From Idiomarina sp. (GTDB lineage Bacteria > Pseudomonadota > Gammaproteobacteria > Enterobacterales > Alteromonadaceae): 33,922 nucleotides of DNA. Of the stretch, positions 16,037 through 24,982 are shown one piece after another. The stretch covers positions 1 to 33,922 of the forward strand of contig JAFIFP010000011.1 in the NCBI GenBank assembly GCA_020831965.1, read 5' to 3'. The translations under genes and the position numbers were made by a program. Numbering within the stretch: the first letter of the stretch is position 1; each line of letters opens with the position of its first letter. The notes below the pieces were generated by a model. The model worked only from the letters and a program-made list of their open reading frames with translations. It was not told the origin of the DNA and did no database searches.

Positions 16037-17178
16037 AGAAGTTAGTTATTGGGATTGTTGTCCTTGTTTTGGTTGGTGCAGGAGTTTATACCGCCCTGAA
16101 CTGGAATTCTGATGATGGTGAGCAACGGACTGCAACAGCAAATGCAGAAGTCCGCACTATTGAGCAAGTGGTTACGGCAACCGGTCGATTACAGCCACGA
16201 GATTTTGTTGACGTGGGCGCGCAAGTGTCCGGCATGCTTAATCGTATTCATGTGGAAATCGGTGACCATGTGGAAGAAGGGCAGTTGTTGGCAGAGATCG
16301 ATGCAACGGTTCTTGAAGCGCGCCTTGATGCAACTCGCGCACAGCTGAAGTTCCAACAAGCCCAGTTGGCTGAGCGTCAAGCCCTGTTGGACTTGTCGTT
16401 ACTGACCTTACGTCGTCAAGAGCGCTTGTTCGAAGACCGTGCTACTTCTGAAGATAACGTGCAAAGTGCAGCAGCACAGGCGCGGGCCGAGGCTTCACGC
16501 GTCGATGCTATTGAAGCGCAAATGGAACAGACAGCATCCTCGCTTCGTGCTGATGAAGCGAACTTGAACTACACCCGTATCTTCGCTCCGATGAGCGGTA
16601 CCGTGGTGAACATTCAAGCGCGCCGCGGCCAAACCTTGAATGCCGCACAAACCACGCCAACCATCATGACTATTGCTGATTTGTCGGTGATGCAGATTGA
16701 AGCGCAGGTCTCAGAAGCGGATATTAGCCGCTTGGGTCCAGGCACATCAGTTTATTTCACCACTTTGGGTAATCGAGGGCAGCGTTGGTACAGCACCTTG
16801 GATCTTATTGAACCAACTCCGAAAATTGAAAATAACGTGGTGCTTTACAACGCGTTGTTCGAAATTGAGAACTCACGTGGCAACTTGCTACCGCAAATGA
16901 CCACTCAAGTGTTCTTTGTGGTGGAATCGGCGGAAGATGTGGTTTCAGTTCCTGTTGCGGCAGTATCACCGCGTGGGCCAGGGCGTGGCCAAGTGACTGT
17001 GGTTCGAGACGGTGCACGCGAGCAAGTGACAGTACAAACTGGGGTGTCTGATCGCGTTTATATTGAGATTAAGTCAGGCATTGAAGTGGGTGACACTGTG
17101 GTTTTAGGCGCGGGTGGTATGCCAGGAATGGGGCAACGCCCAGGTCAAATGGCCGGCGGACGTCCAGGCGGACGCTAA
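16033..17178 (+). CDS. macA: MacA-like periplasmic adaptor (HlyD/RND MFP family)
   Basis: This protein links the inner-membrane ABC transporter MacB to an outer-membrane channel. The 381-residue sequence has a single N-terminal membrane anchor (about 4-24), a beta-barrel/lipoyl start VVTATGRLQPRDFVDVGAQVSG, a lipoyl half with VEIGDHVEEGQLLAEIDA, a long alpha-hairpin (about 95-175) rich in Ala, Gln and Arg, the second lipoyl half IFAPMSGTVVNI, and a beta-barrel domain. The C-terminus is an unusual Gly/Pro/Met-rich tail (GMPGMGQRPGQMAGG). No TolC gene is in the window, so a TolC encoded elsewhere is presumably used. macB follows 16 bases downstream. Confidence 0.9.
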   Translation: MKKLVIGIVVLVLVGAGVYTALNWNSDDGEQRTATANAEVRTIEQVVTATGRLQPRDFVDVGAQVSGMLNRIHVEIGDHVEEGQLLAEIDATVLEARLDATRAQLKFQQAQLAERQALLDLSLLTLRRQERLFEDRATSEDNVQSAAAQARAEASRVDAIEAQMEQTASSLRADEANLNYTRIFAPMSGTVVNIQARRGQTLNAAQTTPTIMTIADLSVMQIEAQVSEADISRLGPGTSVYFTTLGNRGQRWYSTLDLIEPTPKIENNVVLYNALFEIENSRGNLLPQMTTQVFFVVESAEDVVSVPVAAVSPRGPGRGQVTVVRDGAREQVTVQTGVSDRVYIEIKSGIEVGDTVVLGAGGMPGMGQRPGQMAGGRPGGR

Positions 17179-17194
17179 CTGAGGCGCAAGCGAC

Positions 17195-19150
17195 ATGAAA
17201 GAGCAAAATGAACCCCTAATTAAGCTACGTGACATAACTCGTAGCTATCAAACAGGGCCGATTACCACGCAAGTCTTGCACGGTATCAATATTGATATCC
17301 ACGCAGGTGAATTCGTTGCCATCGTCGGTAGCTCGGGTTCGGGGAAGTCCACACTCATGAATATTCTTGGGTGTTTGGATAAACCGACACAAGGCGATTA
17401 TTGGTTTGCCGGCAAACGCGTGGCAGACATGACGCCTGACCAGCTAGCGCATTTGCGCCGTGAAGCCTTCGGCTTCGTATTTCAGCAATACAATTTGCTT
17501 GCGGGTGCCACGGCGCAAGCCAACGCAGAATTGCCAGCAGGCTATACCAGTGCGTCCAAGAAAGAACAATCTGAGCGTGCGACCGAACTGCTAACCCGCT
17601 TGGGTCTTGAAGATCGCACTCATCATCGCCCTCGTGAACTATCCGGTGGTCAACAGCAGCGTGTGTCGATTGCGCGAGCGTTGATGAATGGCGGCGATGT
17701 GATCCTGGCCGATGAGCCCACAGGCGCTCTCGATAGCACCAGTGGAAAAGAAGTGATGGCGCTGTTAAAGCAGCTATCAGAAGAAGGCCACACCATCATC
17801 CTAATTACCCATGACGCTGAAGTAGCGGCCCATGCGGATCGCGTGATTGAGCTGAAAGACGGTCATATTATTTCAGACAAGTCGCAGCCTCATGAAGAGA
17901 ATCTGAAGAAAGCGGCGCCGCGTTTGAAGCCGAAAACCCGTTCGCCTTCCTGGATGCAGAGTACTTATCGCTCACTCGCAACGGCATTAAGCTCGTTGCG
18001 TCAGAATATTTTCCGTACCGCTCTGACATTGCTCGGTATAGTGATTGGGGTTGCGGCCGTTATTACCATGCTTGCAATCGGACAGGGTGCTCGACAAGTT
18101 GTGGTCGATCGCATCAGTGCGATGGGATCAAACTTATTAACTGTGATTCCGGGCGCGCCGAATCAGCGAGGACGCTGGAACATTGCCACCTTGGTGCCGG
18201 AAGATGTAGACGCTATCAATGAGAAAGTGCCTCGTGTGTTGGCAGCGGTGCCTGAATTGACGGGTAACCGCACATTGCGTCGTGAAGGATTCGATAAAGA
18301 ATCGCAGGTGAACGCCACATATTCTGAGTTCCCAATTGCACGTCAATGGGCCGTTGAGAAGGGAAGCTTCTTTACGCCGGAAGACGAAGAGCTTTACGCA
18401 ACCGTTGCCGTGATCGGCCAAACGGTTGCGCGACAACTCTTTCCTGATCGCGATCCACTGGGTGAAGTGATGCTGATCAACAATGTGTTGTTCCGTGTCA
18501 TTGGAGTGATGTCAGAACGAGGTGCGTCACCATGGGGACAAGACTTGGACGACGTGGTGCTGGTGCCATACAGCACGGGTTCATTGCGCCTGTTCGGTCA
18601 GCGTTTCCTGCGCAGTGTCACAGTGGCGGTAGATACTTCTGACGCGGCGGTAATGAACCAAGTGCAAGAAGCGGTACATGCGCTGCTATTAGAACGTCAT
18701 GGTGAGGAAGATTTCTCCATTCGTAACATGGCGTCCATTATCGAAACCCAAACAGAAACCCAAAACACGATGACGGTGCTGCTGGGTATCGTCGCTGCGA
18801 TATCCCTGATTGTCGGTGGTATCGGCGTGATGAACATCATGTTGGTGAGTGTGACCGAGCGGACCCGAGAAATTGGCATTCGTATGGCGGTGGGCGCTCG
18901 CCCCGGCGTGATTCGCCAACAGTTCTTAATTGAGGCGCTGACGGTCACCTTAATCGGTGGTTTGATGGGGGTGTCTATCGGTCTTGGTTTAACTTGGATT
19001 TTGGCCGCGACCGGTACGCCTGTGGTGTATTCCTTGACGCCAGTTCTGTTGGCTTTTGGCTGCGCCTTCCTGACTGGGTTAATCTTTGGGTTTGTCCCGG
19101 CGCGCAAGGCGGCAAGCTTGGATCCAGTGCAGGCACTGACAAGCGAGTAA
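17195..19150 (+). CDS. macB: MacB-like ABC transporter (ATPase and permease)
   Basis: MacB is a mechanotransmitting ABC exporter that works with MacA and an outer-membrane channel in tripartite efflux. The 651-residue protein matches E. coli MacB (648). Its N-terminal ATPase has Walker [10 protein letters not shown] at about 46-54, the Q-loop region FVFQQYNLL, the signature [19 protein letters not shown] and Walker [14 protein letters not shown]. After a linker comes the first helix ([29 protein letters not shown]), a large periplasmic domain (about 310-520), and three C-terminal helices with [19 protein letters not shown]. Substrates cannot be inferred. A terminator lies just downstream. Confidence 0.93.
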   Translation: MKEQNEPLIKLRDITRSYQTGPITTQVLHGINIDIHAGEFVAIVGSSGSGKSTLMNILGCLDKPTQGDYWFAGKRVADMTPDQLAHLRREAFGFVFQQYNLLAGATAQANAELPAGYTSASKKEQSERATELLTRLGLEDRTHHRPRELSGGQQQRVSIARALMNGGDVILADEPTGALDSTSGKEVMALLKQLSEEGHTIILITHDAEVAAHADRVIELKDGHIISDKSQPHEENLKKAAPRLKPKTRSPSWMQSTYRSLATALSSLRQNIFRTALTLLGIVIGVAAVITMLAIGQGARQVVVDRISAMGSNLLTVIPGAPNQRGRWNIATLVPEDVDAINEKVPRVLAAVPELTGNRTLRREGFDKESQVNATYSEFPIARQWAVEKGSFFTPEDEELYATVAVIGQTVARQLFPDRDPLGEVMLINNVLFRVIGVMSERGASPWGQDLDDVVLVPYSTGSLRLFGQRFLRSVTVAVDTSDAAVMNQVQEAVHALLLERHGEEDFSIRNMASIIETQTETQNTMTVLLGIVAAISLIVGGIGVMNIMLVSVTERTREIGIRMAVGARPGVIRQQFLIEALTVTLIGGLMGVSIGLGLTWILAATGTPVVYSLTPVLLAFGCAFLTGLIFGFVPARKAASLDPVQALTSE

Positions 19151-19177
19151 GTTTTCACCACATTGATGGTGGCAAAG

Positions 19178-19209
19178 GCGGGTTTATAGTAATATAAGCC
19201 CGCTTTTTT
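19178..19209 (+). terminator. Terminator after macB
   Basis: GCGGGTTTATA (19178-19188) pairs with TATAAGCCCGC (19193-19203) with one G-U pair and a short loop, followed by T6. It ends the tdk-macA-macB operon. Confidence 0.9.
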
Positions 19210-19238
19210 ATGCCTTAATTTAAGTTATGGAGATGTGC

Positions 19239-20282
19239 ATGCAAACTATCACGATGATCCGCCCAGACGATTGGCACTTACATTTACGTGATGGCGCGCT
19301 TTTGCATGAAACGGTTCCAGCAACAGCGCGGGTATTTCATCGTGCTGTGGTCATGCCAAACTTGGTACCACCGGTAACAACGGTTAAGGCGGCAATGGCT
19401 TACCGTGAACGTATTCTCGCGGCATTGCCTGCGGCGATGACCTTCCAGCCTCTAATGACGCTTTATCTCACGCAAACCACCTCGGTGGACGAGATTCGAG
19501 CCGCTGCAGAGAATCCGCATGTGATCGGGTTTAAGCTCTATCCTGCTGGCGCGACAACAAATTCCTCGGCCGGTGTAACTGCCGTAGCCGAAATGGGTTA
19601 TGTGTTTGAGGCCATGGCTGAGTTCGGTGTGCCCCTGCTCATTCATGGCGAGGTGACCGAATCTCATATCGATATTTTTGACCGAGAAAAAGTGTTTATT
19701 GACCGTTATTTGAGACACATTGTCGAGCAACACCCGCGTTTGAAAGTGATTTTAGAGCATATCACCACGGCCGACGCAGCCGATTTTGTGCGCGAAGCGC
19801 GAGATGGAGTCGCTGCCACTATTACCCCACAGCACTTACTCATGAATCGAAATGACTTGCTGGTGGGTGGCGTGCGTCCTCACAATTTCTGCTTGCCTGT
19901 ATTGAAGCGTCGGAGTCACCAAGAAGCATTGCAGCAGGCTGCAATCAGCGGTAATCCGAAATTTTTCCTAGGTACCGACTCGGCACCTCATGCACGCCAT
20001 AAGAAAGAAGCTGCTTGTGGCTGCGCGGGTTGCTACTCAGCGCCTGCCGCGATTGAGTTGTATGCGGAATTTTTTGCCCAAATGGATGCTCTCGACAAGT
20101 TAGAAAATTTTGCTAGCCGTTTTGGCGCAGAGTTCTACGGTTTTCCTCTAAATACCGACACCATTACTTTAGTTAAACAGGAATGGACGGTTCCTGAATT
20201 AATCCATGCCGATGACGAGCCTTTTGTGCCTTATTGGGCGGGTGAATCGTTGATGTGGACGCTAGCGGATTCCTCCAATTAA
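19239..20282 (+). CDS. pyrC: Dihydroorotase
   Basis: This enzyme converts carbamoyl-aspartate to dihydroorotate, the third step of pyrimidine synthesis. The 347-residue protein matches the E. coli PyrC class (348). Motifs are [12 protein letters not shown] with the two zinc His residues, [23 protein letters not shown] with the Lys that is carboxylated, [22 protein letters not shown], and [15 protein letters not shown] with the metal-binding Asp. The start at 19239 is chosen because GGAG lies 6 bases upstream; an in-frame ATG at 19227 would put the RBS inside the gene. It appears monocistronic. Confidence 0.96.
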   Translation: MQTITMIRPDDWHLHLRDGALLHETVPATARVFHRAVVMPNLVPPVTTVKAAMAYRERILAALPAAMTFQPLMTLYLTQTTSVDEIRAAAENPHVIGFKLYPAGATTNSSAGVTAVAEMGYVFEAMAEFGVPLLIHGEVTESHIDIFDREKVFIDRYLRHIVEQHPRLKVILEHITTADAADFVREARDGVAATITPQHLLMNRNDLLVGGVRPHNFCLPVLKRRSHQEALQQAAISGNPKFFLGTDSAPHARHKKEAACGCAGCYSAPAAIELYAEFFAQMDALDKLENFASRFGAEFYGFPLNTDTITLVKQEWTVPELIHADDEPFVPYWAGESLMWTLADSSN

Positions 20283-20307
20283 GTATTTCCACCTAATTAC
20301 TTTACAT

Positions 20308-20335
20308 TAAAGGCCTCGCCATCAGAGGTCGATAA
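20308..20335 (+). promoter_or_regulatory. Candidate sigma-28 (FliA) promoter for the chemotaxis receptor
   Basis: TAAAGGCC (20308-20315) and GTCGATAA (20328-20335) are separated by 12 bases and followed by CG. The FliA consensus is TAAAGTTT-N11-GCCGATAA, so the -35 core TAAAG is exact, the -10 differs at one base, and the spacer is one base longer than standard. It lies about 110 bases upstream of a chemotaxis receptor, a typical FliA target. Confidence 0.5.
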
Positions 20336-20444
20336 CGCCTATAACTACGCTATGACAATACTCGTATAGTATCCATATTAGTGCCCATATCTGGCTCTAG
20401 TATGCAGTTATCTCAGTAAGTGCCCTGCGCATGGAGAATAATAC

Positions 20445-22049
20445 ATGAAATTGGTGCAACAATTGATGATTGCCTTTGCGGCAATCTTACTCGTCGTCGT
20501 GGGCGTGATTGTCGCTGTGTTCGCGGGAATGAATGCGAATCAGGCAGCCATGAATCGCGTAATTCATACCTATGAAGTGATCGAGCGAGCCGAAGAAACA
20601 ATGTCTTCGTTGCTTAATATTGAAACGGGGCAGCGCGGCTACGCTTTGTCCGGTAATGAAGAATACTTGGGTGTGTATTACCAAGGACAAGAAGACGCGC
20701 GTGAGTTGATTGCAGATCTGCGTCAACGTACGGCGGACAATCCTGAACAGCAACGTCGGCTGCGGGACTTAGAGGGGCTGTATCAACGTTGGTTGCGGGA
20801 AGCCATTACTCCCGTTATTGAATTGCGTCGAAGCGAAGGCTTGGAAGCTGCGGGAGCGCTTGTTGCGCAGTCACGAGGTCGGGCACTGATGCTGGAAATT
20901 CGTCAGCTCATGAGTGACTTTGAAGATTTGGAACAGCGTTATGTACGCCAGCGTCAGGCGGATGCCAATGCCCAAGCGTCACGTACTCAGATGATCGTGA
21001 TCTTCGGTGGGTTGGTGATCGTGATTGTTGCGGTGGGTGCTGCGCTTTATATTCGCCAGCGCCTGAATGCACGTATGGACGAGGCGATCCGAATTGTGGC
21101 GAGTATTGCAGACGGAAATCTGCGCGTTGAGATTGACGAAGGCGGTCGTGACGAAGTTGCAGTGCTACTTTCAGCCATGAGTAATATGCAAACTCAGCTT
21201 CGACATATGTTTAGCGATATTCGAAGCGGTGCCGAAGAGCTCGATGACGCGAGCCAAAGTGTCTCTTCAACGGCCGAAGAATTATCAGCTACGGCCTCGG
21301 AGCAGACTCGAGTCACAGAATCAATTGCATCAGCCATTCAAGAGCTCACGGCAAGTATCCAATCGGTGGCAGATAACGCGGCGGAAGCGGGGCGTATTGC
21401 CTCAAGCTCAGGTGAAGAAGCGCAACAAAGCGCACGTGTTGTAGTGCAAACGGTTGAGAGCATGGAGCGTATTGCGAACGTGGTGCGTCAAGCGTCCGAC
21501 GAGGTTGTGGAGTTGGGTGTGCAGTCAGAGCAGATTAACTCCATTGTGAACGTGATTAAGTCCATTGCCGATCAGACCAACTTACTTGCTCTGAATGCTG
21601 CCATTGAAGCAGCACGGGCGGGCGAACAAGGTCGTGGCTTCTCAGTGGTCGCAGATGAAGTAAGAACCTTGGCGCAGCGAACCAGTGAGTCTACTGATGA
21701 AATTGAGGCTATGGTGGCGAAAATTCAGAAGGGAACACAACACGCTGTGGAGCAAATGGAAAATGGCGTTGTGGAAGTAGACAAAGGGATGGAGCTTGGA
21801 CGCGAAACAAGTGGTGCCATTAGCACAATTCGTCAGAGTTTCGATCGGGTTGTGGCGGTGGTTCAGGACATCTCTGGCTCACTACATGAGCAGAACGAAG
21901 CCAGTCAGGAAGTTGCCGGTCATGTTGAACGTTTCGCTGCAAGCTCACAACAGAATCAAGACGCCACACAGAACACCAGTGCCACTGCGCATCAGTTGCA
22001 ACAATTGGCGACGAACTTAAAACAGACAGTATCACGCTTTAAAATCTAA
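20445..22049 (+). CDS. Methyl-accepting chemotaxis protein with CHASE3 domain
   Basis: This 534-residue receptor has a first membrane helix (about 7-29), a periplasmic CHASE3-type helical domain (about 35-180, with SSLLNIETGQRGYALSGNEEYL), a second helix (about 182-203), a HAMP domain (about 204-260), and a cytoplasmic signalling domain with the CheA/CheW-binding tip. The tip reads IADQTNLLALNAAIEAARAGEQGRGFSVVADEVR, here split as IADQTNLLALNAAIEAA and GRGFSVVADEVR. No C-terminal CheR-tethering pentapeptide is present. The ligand is unknown. It occupies the position upstream of mshI where mshH/csrD is often found, and pili and chemotaxis both bear on surface behaviour, but a functional link is inference. 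A strong terminator separates it from the msh genes. Confidence 0.93.
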   Translation: MKLVQQLMIAFAAILLVVVGVIVAVFAGMNANQAAMNRVIHTYEVIERAEETMSSLLNIETGQRGYALSGNEEYLGVYYQGQEDARELIADLRQRTADNPEQQRRLRDLEGLYQRWLREAITPVIELRRSEGLEAAGALVAQSRGRALMLEIRQLMSDFEDLEQRYVRQRQADANAQASRTQMIVIFGGLVIVIVAVGAALYIRQRLNARMDEAIRIVASIADGNLRVEIDEGGRDEVAVLLSAMSNMQTQLRHMFSDIRSGAEELDDASQSVSSTAEELSATASEQTRVTESIASAIQELTASIQSVADNAAEAGRIASSSGEEAQQSARVVVQTVESMERIANVVRQASDEVVELGVQSEQINSIVNVIKSIADQTNLLALNAAIEAARAGEQGRGFSVVADEVRTLAQRTSESTDEIEAMVAKIQKGTQHAVEQMENGVVEVDKGMELGRETSGAISTIRQSFDRVVAVVQDISGSLHEQNEASQEVAGHVERFAASSQQNQDATQNTSATAHQLQQLATNLKQTVSRFKI

Positions 22050-22078
22050 GCGTTTTCAGTCTGATTTTGTACCCCTGC

Positions 22079-22119
22079 CGCGCTCGGCTCTCCCCTCGGG
22101 GAGGTCGGGCGCGTTTTTT
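22079..22119 (+). terminator. Terminator after the chemotaxis receptor gene
   Basis: CGCGCTCG (22079-22086) pairs with CGGGCGCG (22106-22113), the loop holds a second small stem (TCCC and GGGA), and T7 follows. It insulates the receptor gene from the MSHA cluster. Confidence 0.88.
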
Positions 22120-22266
22120 TGCAGATTTTCCGTAACCTATATGCCATTTGTTAGACGAAAAAATGAGGACATTTGTTGACCAGAGCGTTATCATATGGCG
22201 AATGTAGGTGAATGTGACTAAGTGCGAGTTACATACGCGACTTACGCGAATACCACTACAGTTTTG

Positions 22267-22358
22267 ATGCGCATTTTGGGGCGCATGTTCATGACAAATA
22301 AGCACATATAATCAAAAAAGGTGCAGCGGGAAAGCTGCGCAAGCGGCAGAAAATCGCT
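22267..22358 (+). promoter_or_regulatory. Probable promoter and structured leader of the MSHA operon
   Basis: A perfect TATAAT lies at 22307-22312, with no clear -35 box at standard spacing. Upstream, ATGCGC (22267-22272) and GCGCAT (22281-22286) form a palindrome where an activator could bind. Downstream of the expected start, GCAGC (22323-22327) and GCTGC (22334-22338) form a hairpin with a GGGAAA loop, and AGCG (22342-22345) and CGCT (22355-22358) form a weaker one ending next to the RBS AAGGGG. The rest of the 320-base gap from 22050 holds only the receptor terminator and short direct repeats (TACGCGA at 22234 and 22243). Confidence 0.45.
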
Positions 22359-22369
22359 AAGGGGCAGGT

Positions 22370-23338
22370 TTGCTGAAGTGGCCGGGCACATCGAAATTGT
22401 CTTATGCCTATGCACTGAGTTTGCATAAGCAGAGTGTACATCTCGCTGTTTTAAAAATGATTCCTTCGGATACAAGTGCATCGGACAGCCTGCAATGGCG
22501 TGGCCGCTCTTGGCGTTTGGTTGTCAATGACGAAGAAGCTGTTCAGAATGACGATCTTGTCACAGCAACAACAAAACTACTGAAACGCTGCGCTCGCTTT
22601 GAATTTCGCAAGCAGCCCCTACAGCTGGTCCTGGCTTCAGCTTTTAACGAACAACTCACCATTGATCGCCCTGATATTGCCGATGAGGATATTGCCTTAT
22701 CTTTGCAGTGGACCTTAAAAGATCTCGTCTCCATTCCGGCAACGGAGCTGATTGCTGACTACTATGACCCGCCCATTCAACCCTCAGGTACACCAAAAAT
22801 CAATGTGGTCGCTGCTGATCGTCGTGTACTGATGCCAATTCTGGATATTTTGCATGCAGAGGGCTTTGTAATTGAGGGAATTGCGAATGCGGAGATGGCA
22901 TTTACTCAGTGGCCTGAGCCCGAAGACAAGTTCATGCTGCTGTCAGAAACCCAGAACGAATCTAATCAGCTTCATATTTTCGGCAACAACCAGCTGATCA
23001 TGGCGCGCGAGTTGAATCGTATCACGCCCCTCCGTCAGATTGTAATCAGTGACATGGATGAGCTGGAAGCGTTAGCGCTCGAGATTCAACGCTCGTTGGA
23101 TTTCTATACGGGACAACTACGTCAGGCCCCCTTGGCCGAACTTGCGATTGCAACGGCCCATCCGCAAGTCGCGGAAATTTGTGCGATGTTAGGCGCGCAA
23201 CTCGGCATGCAGAGTGCGTCGCTGAGTTATCCGGACTGGTGTAAAGAGTTAAGTGCTGGTGATTATACCGATATCGCTGTTCTGTCTGGATTAGTCTGGA
23301 TGATTGCGCAGAATACTCAAACGGAGCGTGTCTCATGA
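22370..23338 (+). CDS. mshI: MSHA biogenesis protein MshI
   Basis: This 322-residue protein is a PilM-like component at the cytoplasmic side of the MSHA pilus alignment complex. It begins MLKWPGTSKLSYAYALSLHKQSVHLAVL and contains IADEDIALSLQWTLKDLV and the segment LEALALEIQRSLDFYTGQL, typical of PilM/MshI proteins near the end of the actin-like fold. No membrane helix is seen. The start codon is TTG at 22370, with AAGGGG 5 bases upstream; no in-frame ATG lies nearby. It overlaps the next gene by the ATGA arrangement and heads the MSHA cluster. Confidence 0.85.
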   Translation: MLKWPGTSKLSYAYALSLHKQSVHLAVLKMIPSDTSASDSLQWRGRSWRLVVNDEEAVQNDDLVTATTKLLKRCARFEFRKQPLQLVLASAFNEQLTIDRPDIADEDIALSLQWTLKDLVSIPATELIADYYDPPIQPSGTPKINVVAADRRVLMPILDILHAEGFVIEGIANAEMAFTQWPEPEDKFMLLSETQNESNQLHIFGNNQLIMARELNRITPLRQIVISDMDELEALALEIQRSLDFYTGQLRQAPLAELAIATAHPQVAEICAMLGAQLGMQSASLSYPDWCKELSAGDYTDIAVLSGLVWMIAQNTQTERVS

Positions 23339-23979
23339 AGCACGCTATCAATCTCTATCACCCGTCCTTGAGACCAGAACGCGAGTTACTTACCAGTCAG
23401 CGTTTGTTACTCACGCTGGCACTGGTGGTTTTAGTCTTAGTTGGGTGGCGTGTCGCTCTGGGCTTGAGTGAGTTCCGGCTGGCTCAAAGCCAGACACAAG
23501 TGTCGGCAGAACAATCTAGCTTGCGGGCAGATGTCACTACGCTTGGGCAGCGCGCTCGCGAACGGCGCCCTGATCGTGACTTGTCCCGTCGAGTGGATGC
23601 GTTAGAAGCCGATATTGCAGTGCGCCGCGCGTTATTGCAGGAATTTGCTCGCCGAGGGCAAGTGCAGCGTCAGGATTTCTCGCCACTCTTAACACAGTTG
23701 GCTGCGATTCATCAGGACGGCATTTGGCTTACCCGTATTCGTGTCAATCAAGAGCGTGTGGAGCTACATGGTAAAACTTTGAATGCAGCCTTGATCCCGC
23801 GCTGGATGGGGAAATTTGAGGAAGCGCAGTCACTGGCGGGATTCCGTTTCTCTATTGTTGAGCTCAAGCGTGATAGCCAAGAAATACTCAACTTTGCATT
23901 GTCGAGTCAGCCACTGGCGCCACCGGAAATCGCTGATGAAGAGAACGTCAACAACGAAGCGGAGGGAACTGACGAATGA
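23335..23979 (+). CDS. PilN-domain MSHA biogenesis protein (MshI2-like)
   Basis: This 214-residue bitopic inner-membrane protein has a short cytoplasmic N-terminus (HAINLYHPSLRPERELL, recalling the PilN N-terminal motif that binds PilM), one helix (about 23-43), a coiled-coil stretch (about 48-105), and a small periplasmic ferredoxin-like domain with DGIWLTRIRVNQERVELHGKT. It fits PilN between the PilM-like MshI and the PilO-like MshJ. It overlaps both neighbours by 4 bases (ATGA). Some genomes annotate this gene as a second mshI; the exact symbol is uncertain. Confidence 0.8.
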   Translation: MKHAINLYHPSLRPERELLTSQRLLLTLALVVLVLVGWRVALGLSEFRLAQSQTQVSAEQSSLRADVTTLGQRARERRPDRDLSRRVDALEADIAVRRALLQEFARRGQVQRQDFSPLLTQLAAIHQDGIWLTRIRVNQERVELHGKTLNAALIPRWMGKFEEAQSLAGFRFSIVELKRDSQEILNFALSSQPLAPPEIADEENVNNEAEGTDE

Positions 23980-24614
23980 AACAGCTATTCCGCCGTTTTG
24001 ATGATTGGTTTCGCAGCCGTGCCAAACGTGAACAATGGCTATTAAGCATTGTAATGTTCATGGTTGTTGCGTGGTTTGGTTTTATTTTATTGGTCGAGCC
24101 TACGCAACAGCGCATGGCCGAGCAGCGCGCGGTGCTTGATCGTGAAACCACCACACTTGCGACTTTACGCCAAAGTGTCCGTGATTTGGAGCAGCAGCTG
24201 GTCGAAGACCCGAATGCATTATTACAGCAACGCCAGCGGGAGCTTGAAAGTCAGCAGCGTCGGTTAATGCGACAGCTCGATCAACGCGCCGAGTTTGTTG
24301 CCGGTGATCAGCTCGCTGTTTGGATGCAAGCACTCTTAGATGCGCGTTCCGGTGTTGTGCTAACCGAATTTGATACGCAGCTGCCCACAGCCTTTCTTGA
24401 TCGGCCAAGCCAGCAAGGTACCCAAGTCTATAAGCACCCTGTGACCGTAGTGCTCGAAGGTGACTATTTCGCGATTGAAGGTTATTTGCGTGAACTGTCT
24501 TCACTTCCCATTGCCTTTTACTGGGAAGGCTTTGATTATCAAGTAACGCGCCATCCGACCGCGCGTGTCACATTACAAATTTATACCTTGAGTTATGAGG
24601 GACGTGGCGGATGA
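23976..24614 (+). CDS. mshJ: MSHA biogenesis protein MshJ (PilO-like)
   Basis: This 212-residue inner-membrane protein has a cytoplasmic basic N-terminus (FRSRAKREQWLL), one transmembrane helix (about 22-42), a long Gln/Arg/Glu-rich coiled coil (about 45-108), and a periplasmic domain with TQVYKHPVTVVLEGDYFAIEGYLRELSSLP, resembling the PilO fold. It presumably pairs with the upstream PilN-like protein. Start and stop overlap both neighbours by 4 bases. Confidence 0.83.
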   Translation: MKQLFRRFDDWFRSRAKREQWLLSIVMFMVVAWFGFILLVEPTQQRMAEQRAVLDRETTTLATLRQSVRDLEQQLVEDPNALLQQRQRELESQQRRLMRQLDQRAEFVAGDQLAVWMQALLDARSGVVLTEFDTQLPTAFLDRPSQQGTQVYKHPVTVVLEGDYFAIEGYLRELSSLPIAFYWEGFDYQVTRHPTARVTLQIYTLSYEGRGG

Positions 24615-24982
24615 AATTAGTCACAAACACCAGCCTAGTGTTGCTCGCCTTACCAATGCTACTGAGCATTTCGACTGCAGAGGCGTCGACATCACGTGTC
24701 GACCCAACACGACCTCCAGCGTCGCTGCTCGCCACTTTGGGTGACCGCGAAGTTGACCGTGGACCTCGCCGTCCATCATTGACGTTGCGCGGTATTTGGT
24801 TGAGCGGAGAGCGCGCGACGGCCCGTATTAATGAAGAATCTTACCGAGTTGGTGACCGCATCTCGGGCTGGACAGTGCAACAGATCACCGCCGAACGCGT
24901 GCGCTTGGTGCGCGGTGACGATGAAATTGTGCTGACGGTGTTTGCGTCGCCAGAATTAACGATTAGCAGGGAAAATCAATGA
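24611..24982 (+). CDS. mshK: MSHA biogenesis protein MshK (PilP-like)
   Basis: This 123-residue protein has a cleavable signal peptide (hydrophobic to about residue 24, ISTAEA) followed by the hallmark VDPTRPP and a small beta domain (LTLRGIWLSGERATARINEESYRVGDRISGW) related to the GspC/PilP homology region. Such proteins link the inner-membrane complex to the secretin, here MshL, which is encoded next. It overlaps mshJ and mshL by 4 bases each. Confidence 0.83.
   Translation: MKLVTNTSLVLLALPMLLSISTAEASTSRVDPTRPPASLLATLGDREVDRGPRRPSLTLRGIWLSGERATARINEESYRVGDRISGWTVQQITAERVRLVRGDDEIVLTVFASPELTISRENQ

Noticed and set aside
22307-22370. c-di-GMP-I (GEMM) riboswitch before mshI
   Set aside because: The conserved CGCAAAGC-type core and the tetraloop-receptor pair are not visible; only generic hairpins are.
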